Assembly: GCA_025997755.1 (NCBI GenBank)
Contig: BNVA01000128.1
Location: forward strand, 1 to 5,232
Length of the DNA stretch: 5,232 nt
Origin: Spirochaetia bacterium
GTDB lineage: Bacteria > Spirochaetota > Spirochaetia > Treponematales > Breznakiellaceae
Direction: 5' to 3'
How positions within the stretch are numbered: position 1 is the stretch's first letter; every line of letters begins with the position of its first letter. The notes below the pieces were generated by a model that was not told the DNA's origin, searched no databases, and saw nothing but the letters and a program-made list of their open reading frames with translations. This document shows, one piece after another, positions 1 to 5,232 of this stretch. The translations under genes were made by a program, and so were the position numbers.

Positions 1-226
1 GCCGGGCGTTGGTCCAGGTGTCGCCGTAATATTCAAGAATTCCCCGCCACGCCGCGGCGTTAAAGGACTTGTCGTCAATCCCGGTGGCGTCGGTAAGCAG
101 CCGGACCGTCACGTCCCCTCCGGCCGCCTGAGCCTCCCCGGTCTCTTTCTTCGAACATCCCGCCCAAAAAACAACCGAAACCGCGAAGAACGCGGTTAAA
201 CTCACGCACAAAAACGTTTTTTTCAT
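1..226 (-). CDS. BMP/PnrA-like (TmpC family) substrate-binding lipoprotein, 5' part only
   Basis: Seen: reading leftward from the ATG at 226-224 there are 75 open codons, cut by the window edge. An AGGAGG ribosome binding site (232-237) lies 5 nt upstream. Residues 2-3 are Lys, 4-22 are hydrophobic, and a lipobox-like W-A-G-C ends at Cys24, followed by a charged, Ala/Gly-rich linker (25-38). The mature domain begins VTVRLLTDATGIDDKSFN (39-56) and continues AAAWRGILEY. Known: the 'TD..GIDDKSFN...W.G' start is characteristic of the basic membrane protein family (Treponema TmpC/PnrA, Borrelia BmpA), lipid-anchored binding proteins that deliver purine nucleosides to an ABC transporter. Inferred: a surface or periplasmic nucleoside-binding lipoprotein. 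The ligand and any linked permease or ATPase genes lie outside the window. The -3 lipobox residue is Trp rather than Leu, which fits the relaxed spirochaete lipobox. The gene is divergent from the paaK operon. Confidence 0.85.
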   Translation of the reverse strand, partial: MKKTFLCVSLTAFFAVSVVFWAGCSKKETGEAQAAGGDVTVRLLTDATGIDDKSFNAAAWRGILEYYGDTWTNAR

Positions 227-256
227 ACTAGCCTCCTGTATGCCTTTACATTCAAC

Positions 257-286
257 AGCATACCCCCCCGGCGCCCTGCGCGTCAA
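257..286 (-). promoter_or_regulatory. Candidate sigma70-type promoter of the lipoprotein gene
   Basis: On the minus strand, TTGACG (286-281, 5 of 6 to TTGACA) and TATGCT (262-257, 4 of 6 to TATAAT) are separated by 18 nt. Transcription would start near position 250, giving a leader of about 24 nt that contains the AGGAGG at 237-232. The spacer is very G-rich and holds a run of seven G next to the -10 box. The call is based on sequence match only. Confidence 0.55.
263..269 (-). repeat. Homopolymeric G7 tract inside the lipoprotein promoter spacer
   Basis: Seven consecutive C on the plus strand (G on the coding strand of the lipoprotein gene) directly abut the candidate -10 hexamer at 262-257. 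Slipped-strand changes in this run would alter the -35/-10 spacing, now 18 nt. The tract itself is plain in the sequence; any variability is inference. Confidence 0.6.
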
Positions 287-361
287 TGAAGCGGCGGCTC
301 CGCCTATTCCGCAAAGACCGCGCAAACGACTTGCTGCCATAGACAATTTGTTTCCGCGTTA

Positions 362-390
362 TTCCCTAAATCTGCGGATTATGCTATCAT
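362..390 (+). promoter_or_regulatory. Candidate extended -10 promoter of the paaK operon
   Basis: TGC followed by TATCAT (382-390) is an extended -10 element (TGn plus 5 of 6 to TATAAT). The -35 region at 17 nt, TTCCCT (362-367), matches poorly (3 of 6), as is common with extended -10 promoters. Transcription would begin near 397, giving a leader of about 30 nt with the AAAAGGA site at 414-420. It is divergent from the lipoprotein promoter. The rest of 227-427 shows nothing else I can name. Confidence 0.4.
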
Positions 391-427
391 TCCCCCATCA
401 TAACTACACTGTTAAAAGGAATCTGCC

Positions 428-1729
428 ATGATCTTTAACCCTGAATATGAATGTTTGGAAAGCGGGGCGCGGAAAAAACTCCAACTGGCCAGCCTGAAAA
501 ACCTGGTGGAGACCCTCTACGCCCATGTGCCGTTTTACCGGAACAAAATGGACGCAAAGGGCATACAGAGCCGGGACATCCACAGCCTCTCGGACATTGA
601 AAAACTGCCCTTCACCACCAAGGACGATTTGCGGGAAAATTACCCGCACGGACTGAGGGCCTGCCCCCAGGACCGTATTGTGGAAGTCCACATGAGTTCG
701 GGCACCACGGGAAAACCGGTGGTGGATGAGTACACCATGAAGGACATCAACATCTGGCGCGAGGCCATGTCCCGGACCATGGCGGCGGCGGGCTGCACCA
801 AAGACGATATTGTGCAGAACTGCTACGGCTACGGCCTGTTTACCGGCGGGCCGGGTGCGCATTACGGCGCGTTAAACATCGGCGCGGAAGTGCTGCCCAT
901 GTCCAGCGGTAACACGGCCCGGCAGCTCATGGTTATGCAGGACTTCGGCGCCACCATGCTCACCTGTACTCCATCCTACGCGCTGTTCATGGCCGAGGAA
1001 GCCTCCGACGCCGGTATCGACCTCCACAAGCTGCCCATAAGCAAGGGCTGTTTCGGGGCCGAGCCGTGGAGCGAGAATATGCGCAAGGAGATCGAGGCCC
1101 GTTACGGCATGAAGGCTTATGACATTTACGGCCTCACCGAGATCATCGGTCCCGGCGTTTCCTTTGAGTGCGAGGCCCAGGACGGCCTGCACATCAACGA
1201 GGACCTTTTTTACCCTGAAATTATCGATCCTGAAACCGGGAAAAATTTGCCTGACGGCGAAAAGGGCGAGTTGGTTTTTACCACCCTCACCAAAGAGGGC
1301 ACGCCCATACTCCGTTACCGTACCAGGGACATCACTTTTTTGATGCGGGAACCGTGCAGTTGCGGCCGCACCACGGTACGCATGCACCGGCTTTTTGGCC
1401 GCACCGACGATATGCTGATCATCCGGGGAGTCAACGTCTTCCCCAGCCAGATCGAACACGCCCTTATCGAAATTGAGGGGACCGAGCCGCAGTACCTCAT
1501 CGTGGTCAGCCGCGGAGACTCACATCTGGACGAGGTGGAATTACAGGTTGAGGTGAAAAAAGAATTTTTCAGTGATGAAACCCGCGACCTTGAGGGCCTG
1601 CGGAACCGGATCGAAAACGTGATGAAGTCCAAGCTCCAGATCGGCCTCAAGGTAAAACTGGTGGAGCCCAAAACCATTGAGCGTTCCATCGGCAAGGCGA
1701 AAAGAGTCATCGACAACCGGAAAATTTAG
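428..1729 (+). CDS. paaK: Phenylacetate-CoA ligase (AMP-forming), PaaK family
   Basis: A 433-residue ANL-superfamily adenylating enzyme, the usual PaaK length. Family reaction: ATP + phenylacetate (or related aryl acid) + CoA gives the acyl-CoA, AMP and PPi, in the cytoplasm. Seen: ATP-binding loop SSGTTGKP (90-97); adenylate motif YGLTE (234-238); a Cys pair in PCSCGRT shortly before the hinge region; [20 protein letters not shown] (324-343), the PaaK hinge and C-terminal-domain signature; and [15 protein letters not shown] near the C-terminus with probable catalytic Lys423. The N-terminal [21 protein letters not shown] is also typical. The ATG is chosen because AAAAGGA (414-420) sits 7 nt upstream and the protein then matches the family from its start. 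It is first in a plus-strand operon, 28 nt before an ACT-domain gene. In anaerobes such pairs are often seen with indolepyruvate oxidoreductase genes, suggesting aryl acids from amino-acid breakdown, but the true substrate here is unknown. It appears intact. Confidence 0.92.
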   Translation: MIFNPEYECLESGARKKLQLASLKNLVETLYAHVPFYRNKMDAKGIQSRDIHSLSDIEKLPFTTKDDLRENYPHGLRACPQDRIVEVHMSSGTTGKPVVDEYTMKDINIWREAMSRTMAAAGCTKDDIVQNCYGYGLFTGGPGAHYGALNIGAEVLPMSSGNTARQLMVMQDFGATMLTCTPSYALFMAEEASDAGIDLHKLPISKGCFGAEPWSENMRKEIEARYGMKAYDIYGLTEIIGPGVSFECEAQDGLHINEDLFYPEIIDPETGKNLPDGEKGELVFTTLTKEGTPILRYRTRDITFLMREPCSCGRTTVRMHRLFGRTDDMLIIRGVNVFPSQIEHALIEIEGTEPQYLIVVSRGDSHLDEVELQVEVKKEFFSDETRDLEGLRNRIENVMKSKLQIGLKVKLVEPKTIERSIGKAKRVIDNRKI

Positions 1730-1743
1730 CGTATACTTATTTT

Positions 1744-1750
1744 AAGGAGG
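1744..1750 (+). promoter_or_regulatory. Strong ribosome binding site that fixes the ACT gene start
   Basis: AAGGAGG lies 7 nt before the ATG at 1758. A nearer ATG at 1754 would be only 3 nt from the site and reaches a stop after four codons, so 1758 is the start. Confidence 0.85.
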
Positions 1751-1757
1751 GTTATGT

Positions 1758-2177
1758 ATGGAAATTAAACAAATATCGGTTTTTCTGGAAAACACTACCG
1801 GCCGCATCAGCGAGGTCACCAAGGCTCTGGCGCAGGCGGGAATCAACCTCCGGGCAATCAGCATCGCCGATACGGCGGACTTTGGAATCCTGCGCCTCAT
1901 CGTGGACAAAACAGAAGAGGCGGTAAACGCCCTCTCCGATGCGGGCTTTACTACCAGCCGGTTAACCAGCGTGGCCGCGGTGGAGATCGATGATGAGCCG
2001 GGGAGCCTGGCGCGGGTGATGGAACTTTTTGAAAAGGCCCAGGTTAACATTGAGTACCTGTACGCCTCCCTTGAAGGCAAGGCCGGTAAAGCGGTGGTGA
2101 TCTTCAAGCTGGAGGATCACGACAAGGGCTTTAAAATCCTCAAAGAAAACGGCCTTACCATGGCTGAAAGGTTTTAA
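1758..2177 (+). CDS. Tandem ACT-domain protein (probable amino-acid-binding regulator)
   Basis: A 139-residue protein made only of two ACT domains, about residues 4-65 and 71-135. Seen: the domains align with a 67-residue offset. The first has NTTGRISEVTKALAQAGINL with Gly15 and Asn30; the second has DEPGSLARVMELFEKAQVNI with Gly82 and Asn97. These are the loop Gly and helix-end Asn positions of ACT ligand sites. Each is followed by the expected hydrophobic strands (FGILRLIV; GKAVVIFKL). Known: stand-alone double-ACT proteins of this size (COG4747-like) occur beside phenylacetate-CoA ligase genes in many anaerobes and are presumed to bind amino acids. There is no catalytic or DNA-binding domain, so it probably acts by binding a ligand or partner. 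It sits 28 nt after paaK and shares its transcript; its stop is 6 nt before a duplicated copy of the glgA start. The ligand and partner are unknown. Confidence 0.9.
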   Translation: MEIKQISVFLENTTGRISEVTKALAQAGINLRAISIADTADFGILRLIVDKTEEAVNALSDAGFTTSRLTSVAAVEIDDEPGSLARVMELFEKAQVNIEYLYASLEGKAGKAVVIFKLEDHDKGFKILKENGLTMAERF

Positions 2178-2205
2178 TTAAAAATGAAAATACTGATGGT
2201 ATCCA

Positions 2206-2230
2206 GCGAGGCTGTTTGGAACAGCCTCGC
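2206..2230 (+). promoter_or_regulatory. Perfect 11-bp palindrome (hairpin) upstream of the glgA ribosome binding site
   Basis: GCGAGGCTGTT (2206-2216) and AACAGCCTCGC (2220-2230) are exact reverse complements around a TGG loop. The hairpin ends directly before the AAAGGA site at 2231. The right arm, extended to 2218-2230, is also a perfect 13-base complement of 2267-2279 inside glgA, so two exclusive RNA folds are possible. There is no T-run after it on either strand, so it is not a standard intrinsic terminator. The regulatory role is inference. Confidence 0.6.
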
Positions 2231-2236
2231 AAAGGA
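2231..2236 (+). promoter_or_regulatory. Ribosome binding site deciding the glgA TTG start
   Basis: AAAGGA lies 8 nt before TTG 2245. An in-frame ATG at 2257 would be 20 nt from it and would drop the KIL residues that form part of the conserved first strand of GlgA, so TTG is preferred. Confidence 0.65.
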
Positions 2237-2244
2237 ATTGTAAA

Positions 2245-3747
2245 TTGAAAATTTTAATGGTATCCAGCGAGGCTGTTCCTTTCGCCAAAACCGGCGGACT
2301 GGCGGACATGGTTTCCGCCCTTTCCCTGAGTCTGTCAAAGCTGGGCCACGATGTAAAAGTCGTCATCCCCCGTTACTATTCAATCGATCGCAGTAAGCTG
2401 AAACAGCTGCCCGGCGCGCTGGGCGTACCGGTGGGCGGCGGCGAGGAATGGAGCGCCATATACACCGCAACATTGCCCGGTGGGCCGGTGAAAAATCCGG
2501 TGGAAATGTATTTTATCGATCATGAAATTTTCTTTGGCAGGGACGGTATCTACGGCACTCCATCGGAGCCTGACTTCCTTGACAATCCCCGGCGCTTTAC
2601 CTTTTTCTGCCGGGCAGTGTTCCAGCTCTGCCGCAAAATCTCCTGGTACCCGGATGTGTTACACGCACACGACTGGCCCGCGGCAATGGCGACGGTATAC
2701 CTGAAATTCGCCGAGCGGGTCTCAGGCGTCCCGGACGGTTTTAAAAATACCGTCTCAATTTTGACCATCCACAATCTGGGTTACCAGGGCATTTACAGTA
2801 AAGACAACTTCGTCTACTCAGGCCTGGGCTGGGACGTGTTTTACAACGCCGGTTTTGAGGACTGGAACATGATGAATCTGCTCAAGGCCGGTCTTTACAG
2901 CGCCGACAAGCTCAACACGGTTTCACCTAACTACGCCGAGGAAACCAAAATCCAGGCCCACGGTTTCAGGCTGGACGGCGTACTCCGTTACCGTTCCGCC
3001 GATTATTCGGGTATTCTCAACGGTATTGATTCAAGTGTGTGGAACCCGTCAATAGATTCGTTAATACCCGAACATTACTCCGCCAAAAACATGGCCGGAA
3101 AGACAAAAGCAAAAGAGGCACTACAGAAGGAATTCGGTCTGCCCCCTGACAGCAAGCCGCCCATTATCGGCATGGTAACCAGGCTGACCGAACAGAAAGG
3201 CGTGGGGGACCTTTTCGGCCCCGCTTACGGTTCGGCGTGGTCGATCTGCCGGGACATGAATGTCCAAATGGTCCTCATCGGTACCGGGGAAGCATGGTGC
3301 GAACACGAAATTATGAATCTCTCCTCCCGGCTTTCCAACTTCAGGGCAAAAATCGGCTACAGCGAGGAACTCAGTCACCTCGTCGAGGCGGGCAGCGACT
3401 TCTTCCTCATGCCCAGCCGTTACGAGCCATGCGGCCTCAACCAGATGTATTCCCTTGCCTACGGCACCCTGCCCATTGTGCGGAAAACCGGGGGCCTGGT
3501 GGACACGGTGGAAAATTACAACGAAGACAAGGGAAGCGGCACCGGTTTTATGTTCGACGATCTTACCCCGCAGTCAATTTACAACACCGTAGGCTGGGCC
3601 GTTTGGGCCTGGTACAACCGCCATGAGCATATTGAAGCCATGCGTCTGCGGGGAATGAAGCAGGACTTTTCCTGGGAAAAATCGGCGAAAAAATATGTTG
3701 ACATGTACGAAAAGGCCAGGGCAAAGAATCCACCCAAACCCGCCTGA
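2245..3747 (+). CDS. glgA: Glycogen synthase (ADP-glucose type, GT5 family)
   Basis: A 500-residue GT-B fold enzyme that extends alpha-1,4-glucan with glucose from ADP-glucose for cytoplasmic glycogen storage. It is slightly longer than the usual 470-490. Seen: N-terminal MKILMVSSEAVPFAKTGGLADMV with the ADP-glucose-binding KTGGL at 15-19; LHAHDWPAA at 139-147; HNLGYQG at 176-182; NGIDSSVWNP at 259-268; VTRLTEQKG with Arg313 and Lys318, the nucleotide-phosphate contacts of this family; RYEPCGLNQ with catalytic Glu394; and a second KTGGL at 414-418. All key residues are present, so it should be active. The start is TTG (2245), supported by AAAGGA at 2231-2236 and by the family N-terminus. It follows the ACT gene by 67 nt, a gap filled by a duplicated copy of its own start and a perfect hairpin, suggesting control at translation initiation. 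No other glg gene is in view. Confidence 0.95.
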   Translation: MKILMVSSEAVPFAKTGGLADMVSALSLSLSKLGHDVKVVIPRYYSIDRSKLKQLPGALGVPVGGGEEWSAIYTATLPGGPVKNPVEMYFIDHEIFFGRDGIYGTPSEPDFLDNPRRFTFFCRAVFQLCRKISWYPDVLHAHDWPAAMATVYLKFAERVSGVPDGFKNTVSILTIHNLGYQGIYSKDNFVYSGLGWDVFYNAGFEDWNMMNLLKAGLYSADKLNTVSPNYAEETKIQAHGFRLDGVLRYRSADYSGILNGIDSSVWNPSIDSLIPEHYSAKNMAGKTKAKEALQKEFGLPPDSKPPIIGMVTRLTEQKGVGDLFGPAYGSAWSICRDMNVQMVLIGTGEAWCEHEIMNLSSRLSNFRAKIGYSEELSHLVEAGSDFFLMPSRYEPCGLNQMYSLAYGTLPIVRKTGGLVDTVENYNEDKGSGTGFMFDDLTPQSIYNTVGWAVWAWYNRHEHIEAMRLRGMKQDFSWEKSAKKYVDMYEKARAKNPPKPA

Positions 3748-3756
3748 GCGGGCGGG
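3739..3756 (+). terminator. Weak GC hairpin at the glgA end, doubtful terminator
   Basis: CCCGCC (3739-3744) can pair with GGCGGG (3751-3756) around a 6-nt loop that contains most of the glgA stop codon. The following DNA is G-rich, and the nearest T-run (TTTT, 3777-3780) is about 20 nt away, so a standard intrinsic terminator is not supported. It may only mark the transcript 3' end. Confidence 0.2.
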
Positions 3757-3810
3757 GGCTGCCGGGGTACTTCACCTTTTCTGATATCTCTAGCCCTTAG
3801 GTAATAGGCA

Positions 3811-3851
3811 AGGGTTCAAATAAATAGCCATGAGGGATCAAATAAATGACC
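3811..3851 (+). promoter_or_regulatory. Two 19-bp direct repeats with 22-bp period, candidate operator of the sensor gene
   Basis: Positions 3811-3829 and 3833-3851 both fit AGGGWTCAAATAAATRRCC, matching at 16 of 19 bases with an exact 10-base core TCAAATAAAT (3816-3825, 3838-3847). The 22-bp period is about two DNA helix turns, and the pair ends 6 bp before the candidate -35 box at 3858. This placement is typical of binding sites for an activator such as an OmpR/PhoB-type regulator. The repeats are seen; the protein is unknown. Confidence 0.5.
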
Positions 3852-3857
3852 AAAAGT

Positions 3858-3886
3858 TTAGCAGACTCTGTCCAAAAGGTTATAGT
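3858..3886 (+). promoter_or_regulatory. Candidate promoter of the membrane sensor gene
   Basis: TTAGCA (3858-3863, 4 of 6) and TATAGT (3881-3886, 5 of 6) are spaced by 17 nt. Transcription would begin near 3893, leaving a leader of about 110 nt. A second TATAGT at 3905-3910 lacks a usable -35. The weak -35 fits a need for an activator at the adjoining direct repeats. Confidence 0.5.
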
Positions 3887-3944
3887 AACGCCGGAATTAT
3901 GGCCTATAGTTTCAGGTGAAAAAGTGAGAGTTTGTAATAGTTAA

Positions 3945-3968
3945 GACAGGGAGGAAGGTGGAGGGGGG
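3945..3968 (+). other. Purine-rich, G-run leader tract before the sensor gene
   Basis: The span is almost purely A and G, with G-runs of 3, 2, 2, 2 and 6 bases. It lies in the predicted 5' leader, about 35 nt before the sensor start. It contains extra Shine-Dalgarno-like GGAGG and AAGG sequences, and a GTG at 3968 opens a 12-codon frame ending in a TGA that overlaps the sensor ATG. It may be a standby ribosome site or simply purine bias; no function is shown. Confidence 0.3.
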
Positions 3969-4002
3969 TGAGCGCAAAGGTACCCGGCACAAGGAGAACA
4001 AT

Positions 4003-5232
4003 ATGAGACCACGTTTTATCGCAATCCTGCTTATCGGCCTGGGCTTCATTGCAGTTGCGGCCCTGGGACTCGTGCTTTTCACGCAGTTTCGCGGCCTGGC
4101 CCGGGAATACGACCAACTCACCAGAGAATCATATACCGCTTATATCGATTCTCTGAATAAAAATACCCTCGCGGGCATAGTAACGTATATCGAGCAGGAA
4201 TTTCCCGTTCTGCACGACACACAGCATCTCAAGCGGGAAGCGGGCACGGACTGGTTCTGGGAGCAATCAGGCGCACTCACCCGTATCGCCGAAACCTTCG
4301 GCCTCGCGTACATATACTATATAGAAAAGACTGAAAAAGATTATAAATTCCTGATGTCTTCAGGCATCAGGCGGGACAAAAACCCCGAGTGGCTGGGCGG
4401 GTCGGTATGGCATGGTCCTGCCCCCTCTTTTATTAACGAAGCCTGGGAAACCGGCACGCTGACCTTTTCCACGGAACCCACTATCAATGAATGGGGTACG
4501 CTGATTTCGGCGGTATTGCCCGTTCAGAATGGCGGCCGTGTGGCGGGTATTCTGGGTGTTGATTATGAAGTTTCCCGCTTAATGCAGCCCTTGTGGCAGA
4601 GCGAGATCGATTTAGATACACACGAAAAAATATTATTGCGGAGGCTCTTGATCCTGCTCATCATTTCTCTGGTTATTATCCTGGCGGTCATGGGCGTTCA
4701 AATGGCGGTGGATCATAACATGGTTCAAATCCCTGCACGGGTTATGGAAGCCAACGAGCGTACCCAGGTTATGATGGACGCCACGCCCATGGCCTGTTCC
4801 ATCTGGGATGAAAATGGAGTCATGCTCGACTGCAACCTGGAGGCCCTCAAAATGCTGGGCCTTTCAAAAAAATCAGACTATATCGATCACTTTTTCGATC
4901 TGAACCCGGAGTACCAGGGCGACGGGACAAGCACCCGTGAAAAAGCCGCAGCGCTCATTAAAGCGGCCCTTGATACGGGGAATCAGCGTTTTGAATGGAC
5001 CTACCTCACTGCGCAGGGAGAGACCCTTCCGGTAGAAACGACCCTGGTCCGCGTTCCCTGGAAAAACGGCTTTCAACTTGCCGCCTATTCCCGCGATTTA
5101 AGAGAGATCAAGGCAAAGGAAGAAGCGGCACGGGAGGCCGAAGAGCGGACGAGGCTCATGCTCGACTCTATGGCCTTTGCCTGTTGTTTCTTCGATGAGA
5201 ACGCTCGTGTCATTGATTGCAACCAGCGGGCG
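4003..5232 (+). CDS. Membrane sensor protein, Cache-like domain plus tandem PAS, C-terminus beyond the window
   Basis: ATG at 4003, with AAGGAG (3991-3996) 6 nt upstream, opens 410 codons to the window edge with no stop. Seen: first membrane segment about 5-26; an extracytoplasmic region 27-212 ending AGILGVDYEVSRL, which resembles the closing strand of Cache sensor domains; second membrane segment about 215-236; PAS domain about 252-370 beginning RTQVMMDATPMACSIWDENG and ending YSRDLREIK; a short charged, Ala/Glu-rich helix (371-382); and a second PAS starting at 383, cut off. The two PAS starts align with a 129-residue offset. Known: this PAS type is common in Treponema and clostridial sensor proteins that end in histidine kinase, hybrid kinase or similar output domains. 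Inferred: a signalling receptor for a small extracytoplasmic ligand. Whether it is a kinase, a cyclase or something else cannot be seen. It probably has its own promoter and is not part of the glgA operon. Confidence 0.8.
   Translation, partial: MRPRFIAILLIGLGFIAVAALGLVLFTQFRGLAREYDQLTRESYTAYIDSLNKNTLAGIVTYIEQEFPVLHDTQHLKREAGTDWFWEQSGALTRIAETFGLAYIYYIEKTEKDYKFLMSSGIRRDKNPEWLGGSVWHGPAPSFINEAWETGTLTFSTEPTINEWGTLISAVLPVQNGGRVAGILGVDYEVSRLMQPLWQSEIDLDTHEKILLRRLLILLIISLVIILAVMGVQMAVDHNMVQIPARVMEANERTQVMMDATPMACSIWDENGVMLDCNLEALKMLGLSKKSDYIDHFFDLNPEYQGDGTSTREKAAALIKAALDTGNQRFEWTYLTAQGETLPVETTLVRVPWKNGFQLAAYSRDLREIKAKEEAAREAEERTRLMLDSMAFACCFFDENARVIDCNQRA

Larger units (their letters stand above)
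2184..2243 (+). other. Short ORF (19 codons) carrying a duplicated glgA N-terminus; possible leader peptide or relic
   Basis: ATG at 2184 opens a 19-codon frame, MKILMVSSEAVWNSLAKEL, ending at TAA 2241-2243, one base before the glgA TTG. Its first 11 residues equal the GlgA N-terminus. It is out of register with glgA (start-to-start 61 nt). A weak AAAGG (2167-2171) lies 12 nt upstream, inside the end of the ACT gene, and the ACT stop is only 6 nt away, so coupled translation is possible. It may be a relic of an earlier or paralogous glgA start, or a working leader ORF whose translation would melt the hairpin at 2206-2230. No function is demonstrated. Confidence 0.5.
2184..2277 (+). repeat. 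Imperfect direct repeat of the glgA start (33 bp, offset 61)
   Basis: Copy 1 is 2184-2216 and copy 2 is 2245-2277, the true glgA start. They match at 30 of 33 bases, with the last 21 identical. The three changes are ATG/TTG at the start codon, ATA/ATT (both Ile) and CTG/TTA within one Leu codon counted by its two altered bases; recounted base by base the differences fall in codons 1, 3 and 4 only, and every codon keeps the same meaning. This indicates the first copy was once read as protein in this frame. Confidence 0.85.

Noticed and set aside
240..431. 63-codon plus-strand ORF across the divergent intergenic region
   Set aside because: It has no ribosome binding site on its strand, overlaps both candidate promoters and the paaK start, and its Pro/Arg-rich translation looks like read-through of GC-rich non-coding DNA.
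404..862. 152-codon minus-strand ORF opposite paaK
   Set aside because: It is the antisense shadow of a clearly conserved ligase and has no ribosome binding site or recognisable domain.
872..1459. 195-codon minus-strand ORF opposite paaK
   Set aside because: Its length comes from the codon bias of paaK on the other strand; no family features are visible.
2206..2230. Hairpin as intrinsic terminator of the paaK-ACT transcript
   Set aside because: The stem is strong, but the next bases are AAAGGAATTG rather than a T-run, and on the other strand no T-run follows either.
3237..3626. 129-codon plus-strand ORF inside glgA
   Set aside because: It is an alternate frame of conserved GlgA sequence, and its composition is rich in Arg, Gly and Pro as expected from a shifted frame.
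3792..3816. Inverted repeat AGCCCTT / AAGGGTT as a terminator after glgA
   Set aside because: It needs a G-T wobble, has an 11-nt loop and no T-run after it, and it overlaps the direct repeats.
3904..4121. Two minus-strand ORFs of about 70 codons over the sensor gene start
   Set aside because: They overlap the promoter region, the leader and the first membrane segment of the sensor, and no supporting start signals are seen.

Overview
The window looks like a chromosomal segment of a free-living or gut-associated spirochaete, most likely a Treponema of the termite-gut type. This is inferred from gene content: a TmpC/PnrA-like nucleoside-binding lipoprotein start with a relaxed spirochaete-style lipobox, a spirochaete-like GlgA N-terminus, and PAS domains with the 'WDEN..LDCN' signature. 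GC content looks moderate and AGGAG-type ribosome binding sites are clear. No database search was possible, so the genus is a guess.

Layout: (1) 1-226, minus strand, is the 5' end of a BMP-family substrate-binding lipoprotein gene that runs off the left edge. (2) 227-427 is a divergent intergenic region with a candidate promoter for each direction. The lipoprotein promoter has a run of seven G in its -35/-10 spacer. (3) 428-3747, plus strand, is a probable operon: a phenylacetate-CoA ligase (paaK), a tandem ACT-domain protein, and glycogen synthase (glgA). (4) 2178-2244, between the ACT gene and glgA, is the most unusual part. It carries a second, out-of-frame copy of the first eleven glgA codons, a perfect 11-bp palindrome, and a competing 13-bp complementarity that reaches into glgA. 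glgA itself starts at TTG. (5) 3748-4002 is intergenic, with a 22-bp-period direct repeat just upstream of a good promoter. (6) 4003-5232, plus strand, is the N-terminal 410 codons of a membrane sensor protein (TM, Cache-like sensor, TM, PAS, start of a second PAS). It runs off the right edge, so its output domain is unseen.

How the genes may work together: the ligase/ACT pair is a gene order I recall from anaerobes that handle aryl acids or amino-acid-derived acids, with the ACT protein as a probable amino-acid sensor. glgA makes storage glycogen from ADP-glucose. The shared strand and short gaps (28 and 67 nt) suggest co-transcription, with the duplicated glgA start and hairpins as a possible point of separate translational control of glgA. 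The downstream sensor gene appears to have its own promoter. I see no mobile element, CRISPR array, tRNA or rRNA. The best candidate for something undescribed is the glgA leader at 2184-2279.
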